Shown: positions 13,391 to 31,372, numbered from the stretch's first letter. The stretch is DNA of 38,500 nt from Chrysomallon squamiferum (GCA_012295275.1 CM022674.1:15179453-15217952); one strand, 5' to 3'. The notes: a model not told the origin generated them from the letters alone. Program-made: numbers and translations.

Positions 13391-13799
13391 AGGTTTCTTC
13401 TTTGTTTTTGTTGTTTTTTCTTTGTTTTTTTTTTTTTCTGGAAACTGTTTCACTTATTAATAATAGGCGACCTGTATGCTGCAGCTTTTGAATTGTTTCT
13501 TTTATTATTTTTTTTTTCCTTTTCTTTCTAAAAACATTTCAGCCTAATCGACTATAAATCTATTGAAAATTATTTCTTCAGAATACATTTATATTATTAG
13601 ATGTTAGAAATGTAACTTCATCTCTTCCTGATTAGGACGCACATTAGGTTCTGTGTGAATTTCTACACATCACACAAACTGTACAAGCTGAATACAAGAC
13701 ATTACTCCACACAAAGAGAAAGTTAATAAAAGTGTTCGACGGAAATTATTTAATCAGAAAACGCCCAAGTCAAGCTTAACAGCAAAACATTTGTTATTG

Positions 13800-16924
<3,125 letters not shown>

Positions 16925-17079
16925 AACAGCTAAGAAAAAAACAAAAACATTTATGAAATCTATAGACAAAAGGATTTTTGATTGTTATAAATATTATTTT
17001 TGAAAAACAAAAAATTAATTAATTAATTAATAAAAATAATAATAATAATTTAGGAAGTTAATTTATAGTAAATTATTTG

Positions 17080-17640
17080 GTATGTTCCCAAAACTGGCAG
17101 TCTCCAGATTAGGTAAACGGTGAGGTGTTCTAATCCGCTTCCAGAAATGGGAAAACTGGCGTGAGCAATTAAGGTCAATTTAGACGCATTGCGATAACGC
17201 AATGTGTGAAGAACAGATGGGGCGATACACGAGATTAACTTTAATGAGCAGTGAATAGCAGAGGTGAGCCGTAATAGAGATTGCAAGAAAATTAATGTTT
17301 GGAGACATGAAATTAACGTTATATCTCAGTAACATTTGGAGACAAGAAATACTACCAGAAGACAAGCACAAGCTCTTCCAGCTGGGATTGGAGTGCATCA
17401 CGTGTACCCGGGACATGGCTTCCTACTTGTCAGCTTGCGGTGGAGTGATTTCATGTGTAAAGCGTGACTGAATGTGCTTTCAAATTGTGAACAAAATACT
17501 GTTTAACAAAAGTACATCAGTTAAGGTGATGGGCCATCAATTAAGGTGACGGAACACCAATTAGTAAGGGTGAGCAATAAATTGCCAGAAATGGAACAAC
17601 TGGCGTGTCCAATTAAGATGTGTTATAATCTCACTGCCAG
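17080..17640. repeat. Intronic/upstream block with short internal direct repeats
   Basis: CAGAAATGGGAAAACTGGCG near 17142 recurs as CAGAAATGGAACAACTGGCG near 17584, both followed by a (G/T)(A/C)CAATTAAG word. Between them, about three 20-bp units related to CATCAATTAAGGTGACGGAA run in tandem at 17515-17575. The block lies in the first intron of the sulfotransferase gene. It may be a diverged mobile or satellite-like sequence; no terminus or coding region is visible. Confidence 0.5.
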
Positions 17641-17717
17641 ATTCGGGAATAAACCAATTATTAGATAAATAAAAATTGCTGAAGTTTAAAAAGGATAACA
17701 AAAAACTAAACACTTAC

Positions 17718-17880
17718 CGCTTTCTGTAATCCTACACAAACAATGAAGACGATATCGCAATGATAAAATAAAATATCTCAATAGTATTTCCGATGTCTTG
17801 ACTCGTCTCTGACTTGTGAAAATTTGTTTTGAAAGCTGAGAACGCTGAAAACCTGTTGTTACATAATAAAGGCAGACACA
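17718..17880 (-). other. Probable noncoding first exon of the sulfotransferase gene
   Basis: On the minus strand a strong donor, AAAGCG|GTAAGTG, ends an exon at 17718. It could splice to the acceptor at 16930, giving an intron of about 790 nt. The start near 17880 is a guess: no clear TATA box is visible and the upstream edge is not defined. It holds no long frame, so it would be 5' UTR. Confidence 0.45.
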
Positions 17881-17889
17881 TAGTAGCTG

Positions 17890-18193
17890 TGCAGTGTAGT
17901 GTATCGTGACACGGTTAAATGATTTTGTCCAAGGACGCGTTTTCTCGACCCACTGAATTTAACTGAATCAGAAAAGTTAAATATAGAAACGTTTGAAATG
18001 ACCTCTGTCAACAGAACAAGGGATGAAAGGATAATTCGTTACAGAAATAACAAATAAGTTTTAAATATACAGGTACGTTAGTTCATTAGAATGCATTATG
18101 TACTTTTTTTAATAATAATAATAATAATTATAATAATGATGACGATGATAATGATCATGATGATAATAATAATAATTGTTGTTGTTGTTGTTA

Positions 18194-18259
<66 letters not shown>

Positions 18260-18396
18260 ACAGTAACATAAACCATAATAATTATAAAACAATAACAAAA
18301 TAATAATAACAATAATAATGAGAGGGGGAGAGAGAGAGAACAACACTAGAGCCAGCATAAAATTGAAATTGTGAGTGAAACAAACAATCATATACA

Positions 18397-18439
<43 letters not shown>

Positions 18440-19480
18440 ATCTAATAATAAACGACAGAGAGAAGCAATGACAGAAAGAGACTGAAGAAAAACAGATTTG
18501 ATTTGTAAATTTCTCAAGGTTTTCTTTATAATAATCACAATCACTCTCCTGGCACAGTAGTAATGCATGAACAGTGCACATCATTCTGTACGTTTCAACT
18601 GTGACGACGAGAGGTTAAAAAATATAGGATCATTTGTCCGTGAAATGTAATAAAACCACAGGTTTTTTTTTTAATGTCTTAACCACACCCTGGATGTTTT
18701 TAAATAGTTATTTATGGTAGATAATTTACCATTTAAAACATTTATGAATTTTCAAGAAACCCATAAAATATTTTTTTTTCTTCACTCACAAAATACATAC
18801 GCACAATATATTCAATAGGCTTTCGGGATGTTATTAGTATCCGTAAACTGCCGATGCCGATGACTTCCGAATTAAAACGACTAATATATTTACGATCGTC
18901 CGAACATTAAAGCTGTCTTCCATGATACAATTATATCCATTAACATTTTATCGTGAATTTTACTACTTCGCTCTCTGAGGAAAACAATAATATATTGTAG
19001 TCTTTGATTAATGTAGTTTTAACTTACCAGTAGTTTTGGACAGGTAACGAGAATTGACGAAAACTAACGATTTTTTATGAGAAAAGAACTTAAAATCAAT
19101 TTATAGAAATGAAATTTATATTCTCCAGTGGACATTTTTTTAGTAGGTAATTTAATCAACAAACTGATAATAGTTTTCAGTAATATCTTTCTTTTAGAAC
19201 TGTTGTATTTTAAAATATCGATGTTTTGGGGTTTTTTATTTTTATTTTTTAACTTTATTTATTTATTTACTTAGTTAATTAGTTATTATTTATCAATCTA
19301 CTTCTTCATGCTGTTGTTTTTGTTTGGCTTCCTTTTATTTAATGCATACTTAGAACAGAATAATAATAAAAAGTCTTCATTTTTCTTATATTTTTTGTTT
19401 TCTTTTTATTTGTTATTTTGTTAACTGTTTGGCTGGTTTATTTATTTGTTTATGATTTGTACATTCATAACTGAATCGAT
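17890..19480. other. Spacer between sulfotransferase gene and its inverted copy
   Basis: AT-rich DNA with a TTA triplet array (18180-18258), an (AAAT)n array (18396-18441) and poly-T runs. I looked for a remnant of the gene's first coding exon upstream of the inverted copy and saw none. Confidence 0.55.
18180..18258 (+). repeat. (TTG)n/(TTA)n array
   Basis: Short TTG run, then about 20 TTA units. Confidence 0.93.
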
Positions 19481-19482
19481 TG

Positions 19483-20190
<708 letters not shown>

Positions 20191-21795
20191 CCAAATGCGA
20201 TTCGTGTGTTAGTAAAATATCAGACTTTGGGGTTCTTCTGGATATCACTTTTTGGCATGCATCATTATGTGTGCGTTTTTGAGTTCGTGTTTGTGTGCGA
20301 GAACGTAAACGAGTGAGTATAATTATGAGTTTTAAAATATGTGTTATTTGTAAATATGATATAATATTTTCTTTACATATTTGGTATCTTTTTTTGTTTC
20401 TTTTTATATGTGCGTGTGAATTTCTATTAATGACTTTAAGGCTTTGGTGTTTGTCTTGGTGAAGCGTAATCAGGACGTATTGTTTTTTTCTAGATACCTG
20501 TGTCACGTCATTTGTAGACTAATACAATTGGTGTTCTTTTTCATCTAATATAATCTCTCCATTTTGAACTGAAAGCATACCTATTTGTACGAAAGTTGCA
20601 TGTATCATCAGTTTATTGTAATGAAATACGAATATTTATTGTAATTAGTATAAATATGTTTTAATTAGTAAAACTTAAGTGTTTGTTCACATGAATGATA
20701 ATAGAAAGTTTCGTATTTTCATATCTGTTTTTAATTTTTATTTATTTATATTATTTTTTTTTATTAAACATTGTGTTATATGCTGTTTGGAGAAAATGTA
20801 AAAAGAAAATCTACACATATTCTTAAAACTAAATTAGCAGTCGTAATCATAATCATTAGAAAGCAATCTGAGATCATGTTTTCTTAAATTCTGTTATTAA
20901 AAAAAGAATTTTTTTTAAAAAATAAAAATATTTCGAGGATAAGAAATAGCTTGCAAATTGCTTTTTTTTTATGAAGCGAATGAGTTTTTCGATTATCTAT
21001 CGTCATCTTCTATCTCTTAACTTTTTTTTTCTTGTGATTTGTAAAAATAATTTGCAAAATGAAACTGCACCATTATCGCCTACATAACCATCTGCGACAG
21101 ACGTGGAGTGCTTCTCTGCACACTGGAAATAGAAGTAAATTCGTATGCACTACGATGCGCGATTCTCAAATTTCCTGCAACACAAACTGTGCTTGTGACA
21201 GACTGTAATCACCAAGCAGCGGGCAATCTTCACAATCTGTCAAAACACAACACTTATCGCGCCTACCCTCTGCCGCTTACGAGATAGCAAAATTGGCTTC
21301 TTTTTTTTTTTTGTCCATGTGTGAAGCATTCAGATGCTCTTCGTGCAAATAGCGGGATGTAGTGGTTGACGCGCGATTCCGCCGGCTCTGACAGGTGAAT
21401 CAATAGGTAGACGCGTTCTCTTCACTAAAAGCGTGGTGGCAAAAGTTACTAATAATTTGCTTCAAAGCGGGCCGCGCTGAGTGAATCTTCTTTCGTCTGC
21501 TCGGCTGTCAGTGTTGGCAAATGGCGGCGGGTGTCTCCTGTTAATTACAGTCGATGATAGAGAATTAAAAAAAAAAAAATCTCTTTAGGTACAAATGACA
21601 AGTTCTCCGAAATCTCGCATTCGGAGAAAGGTATTATCGTTAGTTATATAATTTCGGTTCTATATAATTATGTGTCTGGTTAAATAACGTTATCAAAATC
21701 TCACTCAATCATATTCTTTTTCATTATTTATTGATGTCGTTCTCTCTTTTCTTTTACTCCTGCCACCTGTACCTACCTACCTTTTCACTGTATCT

Positions 21796-21796
<1 letters not shown>

Positions 21797-21880
<84 letters not shown>
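21797..21880 (+). repeat. (CT)n array
   Basis: About 42 CT units, followed by C-run, TA and CA blocks. Confidence 0.96.
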
Positions 21881-21881
<1 letters not shown>

Positions 21882-22209
21882 CCCCTCAGTGTATATATAT
21901 ATATATAAAAACACACACACACATATATGGATGTTAACAGCCGATACAATCTATAGAGTTAGTAAACTATTGTGGTGTCTCTGATATCTAGGTGAACTCT
22001 TTTAGTCCGCCACGTATTTCAATCTACAGTCTTGCAGAATAAACAGTATTTAAAGTATCACTTGAATACGGTAATCTTCAATTATCGCTGGGAAAGTTCT
22101 GAAACGGAAGTCTGAAACGGAAGTCATGTGATATGATGATGTTTTTAGAGATTTGATTTCGACAAATCAACATTGTTTAAGGAAGAAAAAAGGGAAATAA
22201 AATGAGAAA

Positions 22210-22211
<2 letters not shown>

Positions 22212-22291
<80 letters not shown>
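22212..22291 (+). repeat. (GA)n array
   Basis: About 40 uninterrupted units. Confidence 0.96.
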
Positions 22292-22294
<3 letters not shown>

Positions 22295-23236
22295 GAAAAA
22301 AAAAGAAGAAAAATATTAAAATAATAAATGAAAATACACGAAAATACCTGAAGCTATTTTTTTCATTTATCATCATCATCATATTAATTAATAATCTTCG
22401 CTCTCACTCTGTAATATGTTTGACTCTTGGTGACTCTTTATATCAAGGTACGTCGAGATTTCATTAAGCAACCGCTTCATTCAGTTTTCATAAAAACAGT
22501 TAAACCATAATGAAAAGCAACAAATACAAATATTTAATCTGAGTGTCTCTGCGTGCGTATCTATGTGTGGGTGTGAGTTTGTATTCACATATGTTTATAT
22601 ATATTTGTTTGTGTATGTCTATAAATATAATACGTAGTTATTTCTGTATTACTTCGTGTGACTTTTCTCGTGCAAAGTTTGTTACAAAATAAAATTAAAT
22701 ATAATCATTACTTATTGATTACTGTCACGTTATTTATTAACGCTTTAGAAAAACTGTGATTAAGCTTTTGTCACTACTATACAAGTATGCCTGGCATGTA
22801 AACATGTCCTTTTGACTTCTTCAGCACCTAGCTTTGCTGTGGTATTTATTCGAATTCTTTAACCATTCCACAAACAGTTCATTTCCGGACTGTCATTTTT
22901 TGTCCGATTTTTGTTTTCTTTTCATTACTGTTGTTCGTTACTTCGTTAATTATTACTTCCGTGCCAGCAACACATCTGCTGAATTATTCATTTTGTCAGT
23001 TCATTCCCTCGGTGTTTGTTTCAATTCAGCCACAATGATTAAACGAATTTTCTTCTCTATTTTTTTTTTTTTTTTTTTTTATCGTTCTTCAGTAAAAACT
23101 AGAAAAGCCATAATAATTAATGAAAGGAAATCATTTTTCAGAGTTTATTTTAATTTTATTTTGTTTGGTTTTTTTCGACTGTGTCAAATGCGTGTGATGA
23201 GGAAGAGAATGAAGTGATAGCTTTACGTTATTTATT

Positions 23237-23239
<3 letters not shown>

Positions 23240-23302
<63 letters not shown>
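23240..23302 (+). repeat. (CT)n array
   Basis: About 31 uninterrupted units. Confidence 0.96.
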
Positions 23303-23306
<4 letters not shown>

Positions 23307-24473
23307 TAGTTTCTTTTTCATTTTTTGACATTTATACTGAAATATAATCAAATCATCCTCTCTCTCTTTTTCATAAATCCGGGATCCGCCCCTTTGAACC
23401 TGATACAATTAGCTTCTTCGGTCGTTCACCATTAAATTAGATTGCGCTGTTACACTTTCATTATGCTGCGCTCTCTGAGGGGGCAAACTAATGACGTAAT
23501 TGATGCTGTATCATCCCTTAGGAGAAAGGTAATGACGTAACAAAGAATAAAGAATAACATTAAATGGAATGCAGAAGACTATAGAATACAAAAATGCACA
23601 CTGATATGCAAGGAAATGAGACCTGGAAAGAATTACGTATTTAGGAAGATACAATTTCAATAAAATAAGGTTGTATGTGTCTGAAGGAAACAAACTAACT
23701 AGACGGCAGTGTGAGACAGATAACCAAATAAAACTGTAACTAAAATGGTTACGTGATATTGAATGTTGTGGTCTGATCTGTAGGAGAATGTTAGTGTGTT
23801 TGTTTCCATGTAGCGTTCGTTGAACCGGTTTTCAAGTCAATCTCAGGTAGATTCACAGTAAAACAGTATCTTACTGAATGTTTCGATATAATCTACAGTG
23901 AAAAATGGTGAATGTGATTTTAGTGAGCATGTAGATACAGTATGCTTATATATTAAACATCTGTGTATACCACGTAACAAAGGATTGTCTGTAAACATAA
24001 TAAATAGTATTGTTACATAGATAGTAATATTAGAAACATACACACATATACACACACATACACCACTACATACATATATGCATATATACACATATACAAA
24101 CATAAATAAATAAATAAATAAATAAATTAATTAATTAATTAAAACATACCAGAAAAGAAATAACATTTCAAAATTATCGATTAGCTATCTGTAGAGAACA
24201 AATATTATTCAGGTAATGAAATCTTCATACATGATAATAATATTATTATGTCGTTCTATTGTTATGACGTAGTTACCAGGTTTTGAAGCAATAACATTAA
24301 ACACGTGGAGGGTATTTAACTGTGCTCTGTCTGTATTCTACCGTAATACATATATCAGATGCCATTTCTGGCTTGCAAACTCACAACGTATTTATTTTAA
24401 ACATACAAACATTGCATACTTACTGCTGTTGTAACAGGATTGAAGACAGTGACTTGATGACGTAAATCTATTC

Positions 24474-24481
24474 TGACGTCA
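24474..24481 (+). promoter_or_regulatory. CRE palindrome TGACGTCA
   Basis: Perfect site, with a GATGACGTAA half-site 17 nt upstream. No gene is recognised nearby. Confidence 0.25.
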
Positions 24482-24556
24482 TAATAGTCACCTCTGGCAC
24501 CGGCAAAATGTCTTTCTGAATACTTTTACGACCAGTTTTACCATCACTATATATAG

Positions 24557-24587
<31 letters not shown>

Positions 24588-25194
24588 TTTTAAAAAGGGA
24601 TAAAATTATTTAAAAAAAAAAGAAAAAAAGTAATTGATAGAAACTAAATGAGCGAAAGAAAGAGCTGAAACCTATATTTTCAACAACCCTCAGAAATAAT
24701 ATAATTTTTTTTTTTTTTTTTTTTTAAAATGAAGAAAGTATAAAAATGTATCATTTGCTTTAGGGAACTTTTTTAGTTAACATGGAAAAACATTAACGCT
24801 TTTAAATTCTAAAAGCAGTGACTGCAAGCGATTTGATACTGTTAGAAAATACAATTACGGCCACAAAAAAACCTATAGCACGATATAACAAAATTAATCG
24901 TTGCCGATAACATGAAAGAAGGAGAAAAACATCAGAACACAATTTCGTGAAGCACACACGAAAGTGTCAAACAGTTCGTACTGGACAAAGTTAAGCGTAA
25001 AATTAAATTGAAGTCTGTAACAATATTTCCGCTGCGCTGTACTTCACGGGTAATAGGGATGCCCTAGAACGCGGTTCTGTGTTTTATGGGCTAACGAACG
25101 AGATAAAGGAAGATAAAGTAATGGAAAGTGTCAATAACTCAGCTGTTTTTATTCGTTTTTATAAAATGTATTAATGTATGTCTTTATTTTATAA

Positions 25195-25960
25195 AGTATA
25201 CTACTGTTACTGCCTTACTTCTACTGCATCTGTTGCTACTGTACTACCAATATTCCTATTATTACAATGCTACTGCTACTACTACTATTAATACTACTAA
25301 TACTACTACTACCACTATACTGCTGTTACTGCTATTACTATTACGTCTGCTACTACTGCTATTACTATTACGTCTGCTACTACTGCTATTACTATTACGT
25401 CTGCTACTACAGCTATTACTATTACGTCTGCTACTTCTACTATTACTACTACTGCTACTGCTACAACTTCCATTATTACTACTACAACTGTTGCTACTAC
25501 TACAATAACTACTAATACTACTACCACTGCTAAGTTACAGCTACTATGCTACGACTCTTATTACTATTACTATTACTATACTACGTCTACCACTATCATT
25601 ACTATTTCTAATACTCTTACTATCATTACTATTACTGCCGCTACTGCTACTACGTTTTGCTTCTACTATTACTTTTTGCTACCACTACTACTACGACAAT
25701 TATCATCATCACCACTACCTGTACCACTACTATTGTTACTATTACTGCCACTATGACTACCATTATTGTTAATACTACTAGTATATTTACCATTACTTTT
25801 ACTATTATTACTATTCCTACGATAACACTTTTACTCCTGTTTATTAACTACTCCTTTTGTTTCTACCACCACAGCCAATCTTATTATTACTAGTCATCCT
25901 ACCAATAGTATTTATCATTACAATTTTTATCAGAGCCAATACTACTGCTAGTTCAACATT
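25195..25960 (+). repeat. Degenerate TAC/TTA triplet array with an internal 27-bp minisatellite
   Basis: About 760 nt are built from CTA, CTG, TTA and related triplets. Between roughly 25328 and 25432 a 27-bp unit ending ...TTACTATTACGTCTGC is repeated about four times nearly exactly, with one or two substitutions. The resulting Leu/Tyr/Val-rich frames are artefacts. Confidence 0.85.
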
Positions 25961-26001
25961 ACTATTATAAAACGTCTATAAATGTTTACCTGTCAAATTA
26001 A

Positions 26002-26003
<2 letters not shown>

Positions 26004-26072
<69 letters not shown>

Positions 26073-26112
26073 TAACAATAACAATAACAATAACAATAAT
26101 AATAACAATAAT
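26004..26112 (+). repeat. (TAA)n with (TAACAA)n
   Basis: TAA array passing into TAACAA units; the minus-strand poly-Leu/Ile frames here are artefacts. Confidence 0.93.
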
Positions 26113-26215
26113 AAATGTCCACACTTCTGGCAGATGATTAAAGGAGGAAGATATGTTCTATTTAACCACACACAAACAGAGTTATATGATATATAATGTC
26201 TAGCTAACCGACATG

Positions 26216-26223
<8 letters not shown>

Positions 26224-26307
<84 letters not shown>
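26224..26307 (+). repeat. (GA)n array
   Basis: About 42 uninterrupted units. Confidence 0.96.
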
Positions 26308-26309
<2 letters not shown>

Positions 26310-28007
26310 CGTTGAGACAATGCGATAAGGCTTCTCCTTTTTAATCAGCAGGAAGTAGTCTTCTATATACACCTTCCCAAAGATATGAAAGAACCGACAA
26401 ATAGACGTGAGAACTGATTGAAACGAGAAACTGTCAAGTTGCTGTGCTGAGAAGGATCGATCCTTTGATAATCGTGCTTCATTTCTGTGTGATCTAACCA
26501 ATGAACTAAAACCTACTGTTTAAAGGTCAATGTCATCAAAACATTTCTGTTTAAGAGTTTACTAGTATGTCTTCCTCCGAAGACAGAATCGATCTCAAGA
26601 CATACCAATCCTAAAGACCTAAGTGCTAACCAGTGCATCACATAGAATCTCTCGAATAAAGTACATTTGTGAAGTTACTGTGTTGTATCAAAAGTCAGTT
26701 ACAGTTACAGCTCTGTAACTGTAAAATACAACCAAATTAAAATAGTTCTAAATCACTTTAAACAGAATTTCAATGTTCTGTTTTATTTTGCAGTATCTCG
26801 GTAGTTCTTCATTAAACAAGAAGTAATGGGATTCTGTCCTGGAGGACTGTTCGTTCCATTATTTATCTACAACACAGAATAACTGAGATATTTCTTTTGA
26901 CGACTGGTACCAGTATGCATATTCAGCGCGCTGTCAAACGCAATGACAGCTAGCGACACGGATATGGCCTCCGGTTCATTGCCACTTGGCGCGTGTTCGT
27001 TATGGATTTCCGGGGCGCGTTTGATTAATGTATTCCGACACTGGTCTAATTAAGTGCTACATTGATTAACTGTTAGTTTTGTGTTCTGTGCAATGGAATC
27101 GTTACCGTAAAATTGAACGTTGGAATGTTCTCAAGCCACCAAATACAGCAACAAAGTATTGCTTCGTCGATGCGCAATTTGCATCCATTACTGCGATTTT
27201 TCAGTTACTTCTTGTCGAGACTTCGGCGTGCGAGGTGCTAGAGAACACAGCCAGGATCGATAACTCTTATATGCTTCTTTTTTTCATTAACTTTTATACG
27301 AAGCAAACGTATTTGCTTTATCATGCAATTTAATTCTTTGTCTTTCTCTCTCTATGAAACTGCGACTGAAGCAGTAATCCAAGAAAACAAAATATGGATA
27401 AATTGAATGAAGAATATAAAAAGAAATGCAAATCCTTTTGATCGACTGATATTCGGTCATTAGCCATATTCACTTATGAAAAAAAAAATTCACAATCTTT
27501 TTCTTATATTCTGCCTTGTTGTTGTTGTTGTTGTTGTTCTTCTTCTTCTTCTTCTTGTAGACGGTATACTGACCTCTCTAAAAAGATTAATACCTTCAAA
27601 CAGGCGATTAGGTGGTCAGTGAACTCGTCCTGGGCACACTGGTAACCAGAATCAATTCCACCCGCGGTTACTATTACTCTGTCTGGTTTATTACAAGTCT
27701 AAAATCCGATTTCTTCTTTCTTCTTCATAATTTTTTTCTTCTTCCAGACTTTGTGATAATCGATAGAAATTGCCCATGGAATATCGGCAGCAAGTTAAAA
27801 TAGGGGAGTCGTTATGAACAAATTTTAGTGCGTTTTTATGTAGTCTTCATTGAACCGGTTGTCAAGGAATGTTAAGGTGGAGCATTTTTTTCGATGATTT
27901 GAAAAAATAAAATGTTTTATTATTGTTATTATTCTTTGTTATTTGTTTTATTGAATGGAGCGTTTTCCGAGGTTCTGAATGATCCGTTTATGTGTTGGTG
28001 CATAAGT

Positions 28008-28128
<121 letters not shown>

Positions 28129-28596
28129 AATTAATAAAAATGGACGCATGATTCATAAAATTCGTCAGCTATATCTTGTACAGGAAAATATTAAAATATT
28201 GTTATAATTGAAAAAATCTTTTTTTTTTTTTTTTTTTTTCATTGCTAGCCAACCATTAATTCTGGTGAGTTTAATCAAACTAATAAATCTCATATGAAGA
28301 CGAAGAAAACGAGACAAGAAAAGTTTGAGTGTTTGTTGACTAGTCAGAGACCAGTCAACAAAGTAAAAGAAGCAGACAGAAACATAGGCCACGCTGCTGA
28401 TAGTTTATTTGTATTTATTTATTTATTTTCTTTCTTATAATGTTGTTTGTTTGTTGTTGTTGTTGTTAATATATATATATACTGCTCGTTTGCCAGAAAG
28501 GTATATATGTAATTGTCATCTGTGCGATAACGTTGCTGTTGTTTTATTTATTCTGCGTCTTCTTCTTCTTCTTCTTTCTTCTTCTTCTTCTTCTTC

Positions 28597-28633
<37 letters not shown>

Positions 28634-29217
28634 TATTATTTCCATTCAGTTTACTTTTCTTTTTCTAATTTCAAAACACTTTTATCGATTTATTTCGTCC
28701 GCTGAAAGCCGATTATTATATTGCGTGAGGCAACTTTATAATCTGACTTACGTCCCTTTAATTTTCATACCGGTCATCTTCCGTCCATTCGTCAAAACTC
28801 GTTAAAAACGTCTGTAAGAAATCTACATGAAATCGATATCACAGTCGCCCCCAGCAATCTTTTAAATGAGATTTATAAGAAGAGTGGACCTTGTGGACCT
28901 TTGAAAAGAAAGTGAAAAGAAAAACAAATTCGTATTTCGTTTATGTGACTTCGACTGAAATGATTATTTCGCCTAAGCTTATTTTTAACGGGGTTTGGAC
29001 GATTTGGTAAGACTTACAATTATGACAAGTTTTCAGGCGCAGTGTTCCGAAATAAATTAATTTCCGATTTCTATAAGAAATATGTTACTTTTTTCAGGGT
29101 TTTTTCAAAGTTAATACAGCTTTGTATTTGATTTTGGTTTAGTATTTATTTTTTTTTCGAGAAACCTATTTTGGTTCAGGATAAAGATTTATATTTTACT
29201 ATGCGTTTGTTCATTAG

Positions 29218-29382
<165 letters not shown>

Positions 29383-29437
29383 AAGACAGTGAGATCAAGA
29401 AAAGAATACATTTAATGATTATAAGATAATAAAGATC

Positions 29438-29545
29438 ATGTATGTATGTATGTATGTATGATGTATGTATGTATGTATGTATGCATGTATGTATGTATGT
29501 ATGTATCTATGTATGTATACATCTATGTATGTATGTATGTATACT
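29438..29545 (+). repeat. (GTAT)n array
   Basis: Tetranucleotide array with GATG, GCAT and CTAT variants. Confidence 0.93.
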
Positions 29546-30380
29546 TTAATGTATCTGTGTAATCAATGCATGTCTGTTTGTATTTGTTCAAATGGCTAAA
29601 AGATAAAGCTTCAGTGTATAAAGTTATCATCAAACTCAGACACATGCAGTATTTAACAATCTACGTCATTATTACAAAGGGTGACATAATTAAACAAAGT
29701 TTAAGGCTAAGACGTTGAGAATATATTTCCATTACAGCACTAAACAATCGTCTGGAATCGTCTGCCCTTTACACAAAGATGGCGCGTTCTTCTGAAGCAA
29801 TAAACTTTATTAAATTAGTTCGCTGAAAATAGCTCTGAATACACTTTGATAAAGAGCATGGCCTACTTGAACGCGAGGGTTTAAAGTCGAGATGAGGCTA
29901 ATGAATTTACTTCCAACTTGGTTACGACACGTTCATGATTATCTAGTAAGGTATTCACGATGCTAAATCATGTTAACGTATTATCGCGGAAGACGTTCGT
30001 TCGTTCGTCAGAAGTGAAAATCCGGCATTGTACTTCTTGCTCTTAAAACGAAAACAAAAAGTCGTTCGGCTCCTTGAATTTATTTATCGTGTTTAGTGGA
30101 GCAGTGGGATAAATAACTGGATAAAACTCGATACTGAGTGTTCTGTCATTTCTGTACGAAATAGAATTTAAAACAGCTACTTATCCATGTTCTTGAAAGA
30201 AATTGCATTTGAAACGTTGTATGGACGATTACAGTTTAGACTAGATTCAGAAAGTTTAAAAAAGACGCGAGTTATTTATTTATTTAGAAAATAAATACTG
30301 AAGCGAGAAATCTGATTAATAACGTATCCAAACTCGCACCCTGGAATTTGACAGTAATAAATAAATAAATAAATAAATAC

Positions 30381-30421
30381 GTACATACACACATACATAC
30401 ATACATACATACATACATACA

Positions 30422-30452
<31 letters not shown>
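30381..30452 (+). repeat. (CATA)n array
   Basis: About 16 CATA units after an (AAAT)n stretch at 30356-30378. Confidence 0.94.
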
Positions 30453-30614
30453 TTATAAATACAAATGTATATGAATTAATAACAGTAACAACCACAACAA
30501 TAATCATGATGATAATGACGATGATAAAACACAAAAAAAGTAAAAAAAATAAATAATTCGTTGTAATATCGCAGTTTCATTATTCAGTTTAAAACCTGGG
30601 TTTTAACAAATTAA

Positions 30615-30667
<53 letters not shown>
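30615..30667 (+). repeat. (GT)n array
   Basis: About 26 uninterrupted units. Confidence 0.95.
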
Positions 30668-30668
<1 letters not shown>

Positions 30669-30725
30669 TTATATAAATAAGAAGTGAATTTAGACTATGA
30701 CGGATCATGCATATTATTAGACAAA

Positions 30726-30910
30726 GTAGCCTCTGATAATCCAGTCATTTAATACTGGCTGGAACGGGATATAGAATGAAAGGACGCTTAAAATATTCAA
30801 TCTTCCTGCTGTTTTGAATTATTAAAATGATATAATGTTTTTCTTTAAAAGGCTTATCAAAAACAATTAACTATTACTACTTCTACTGCTGCTACTACTT
30901 TTAACTCTAC
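30726..30910 (+). repeat. Dispersed repeat, copy 1, ending in TAC triplets
   Basis: Shares with 35451-35600 the ordered words CCAGTCATTTAATACTGG, TGGAACGGGATATA, AAATAA/AATGAAA, ACGCTTAAAAT, GCTTAT(C/A)AAAA and CAATTAACTATTA, then runs into a TAC/CTA triplet array. This copy has about 40 extra nt after ACGCTTAAAATA. Confidence 0.8.
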
Positions 30911-31329
30911 TACTACTACTAGTATTACTAGTGGTATACACAAAAGTATACACAAAAGATACCCACTTGCTAGACATCGTATTTACACTTAGTATAAATA
31001 TTTCTTTATGTTTAATTCATTTCGTGACTAGTAGTAGTAATAGTACTACTACTACTAACACAGAAAAGACAAGAACTAATCTTCCTTTCTTTTTCTTTTT
31101 CCTTTTTTATTTACTTGTTCGCTAAAATGTATGTGCTGTGAGTATCTTAACATTACCTTCCTGGTAGTAAACTTGGCATTTGCATTTGGAACAAAAACAT
31201 CCATTTAAATAAATTTGAAATATATGTAAATGTGGGACTAATTATTGATCTTTTCAACGCTAGAGACAACGCAGATTGAGGTACATAACTATATAAACAC
31301 CATCCTCTTCCTGAAAAACGTAATCCGAA

Positions 31330-31372
<43 letters not shown>

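Larger units (their letters stand above)
20191..25190. other. Gene desert with dinucleotide arrays
   Basis: No gene is supported. The 127-codon plus-strand frame at 22834-23217 is Phe-rich with a poly-T core and lacks splice or family support. A GC-richer block at 21060-21545 contains CpG-rich words (GCGGGCCGCGCTGAG, ATGGCGGCGGGTG) but no clear exon. CT and GA arrays are listed separately. Confidence 0.55.

Noticed and set aside
22834-23217. 127-codon plus-strand frame
   Set aside because: Contains a poly-Phe core from a T-run, lacks splice sites or recognisable domains; most likely chance openness.
27079-27333. 84-codon plus-strand frame in a GC-richer patch
   Set aside because: No homology recognised, no splice borders or promoter; kept only as a note in the block entry.
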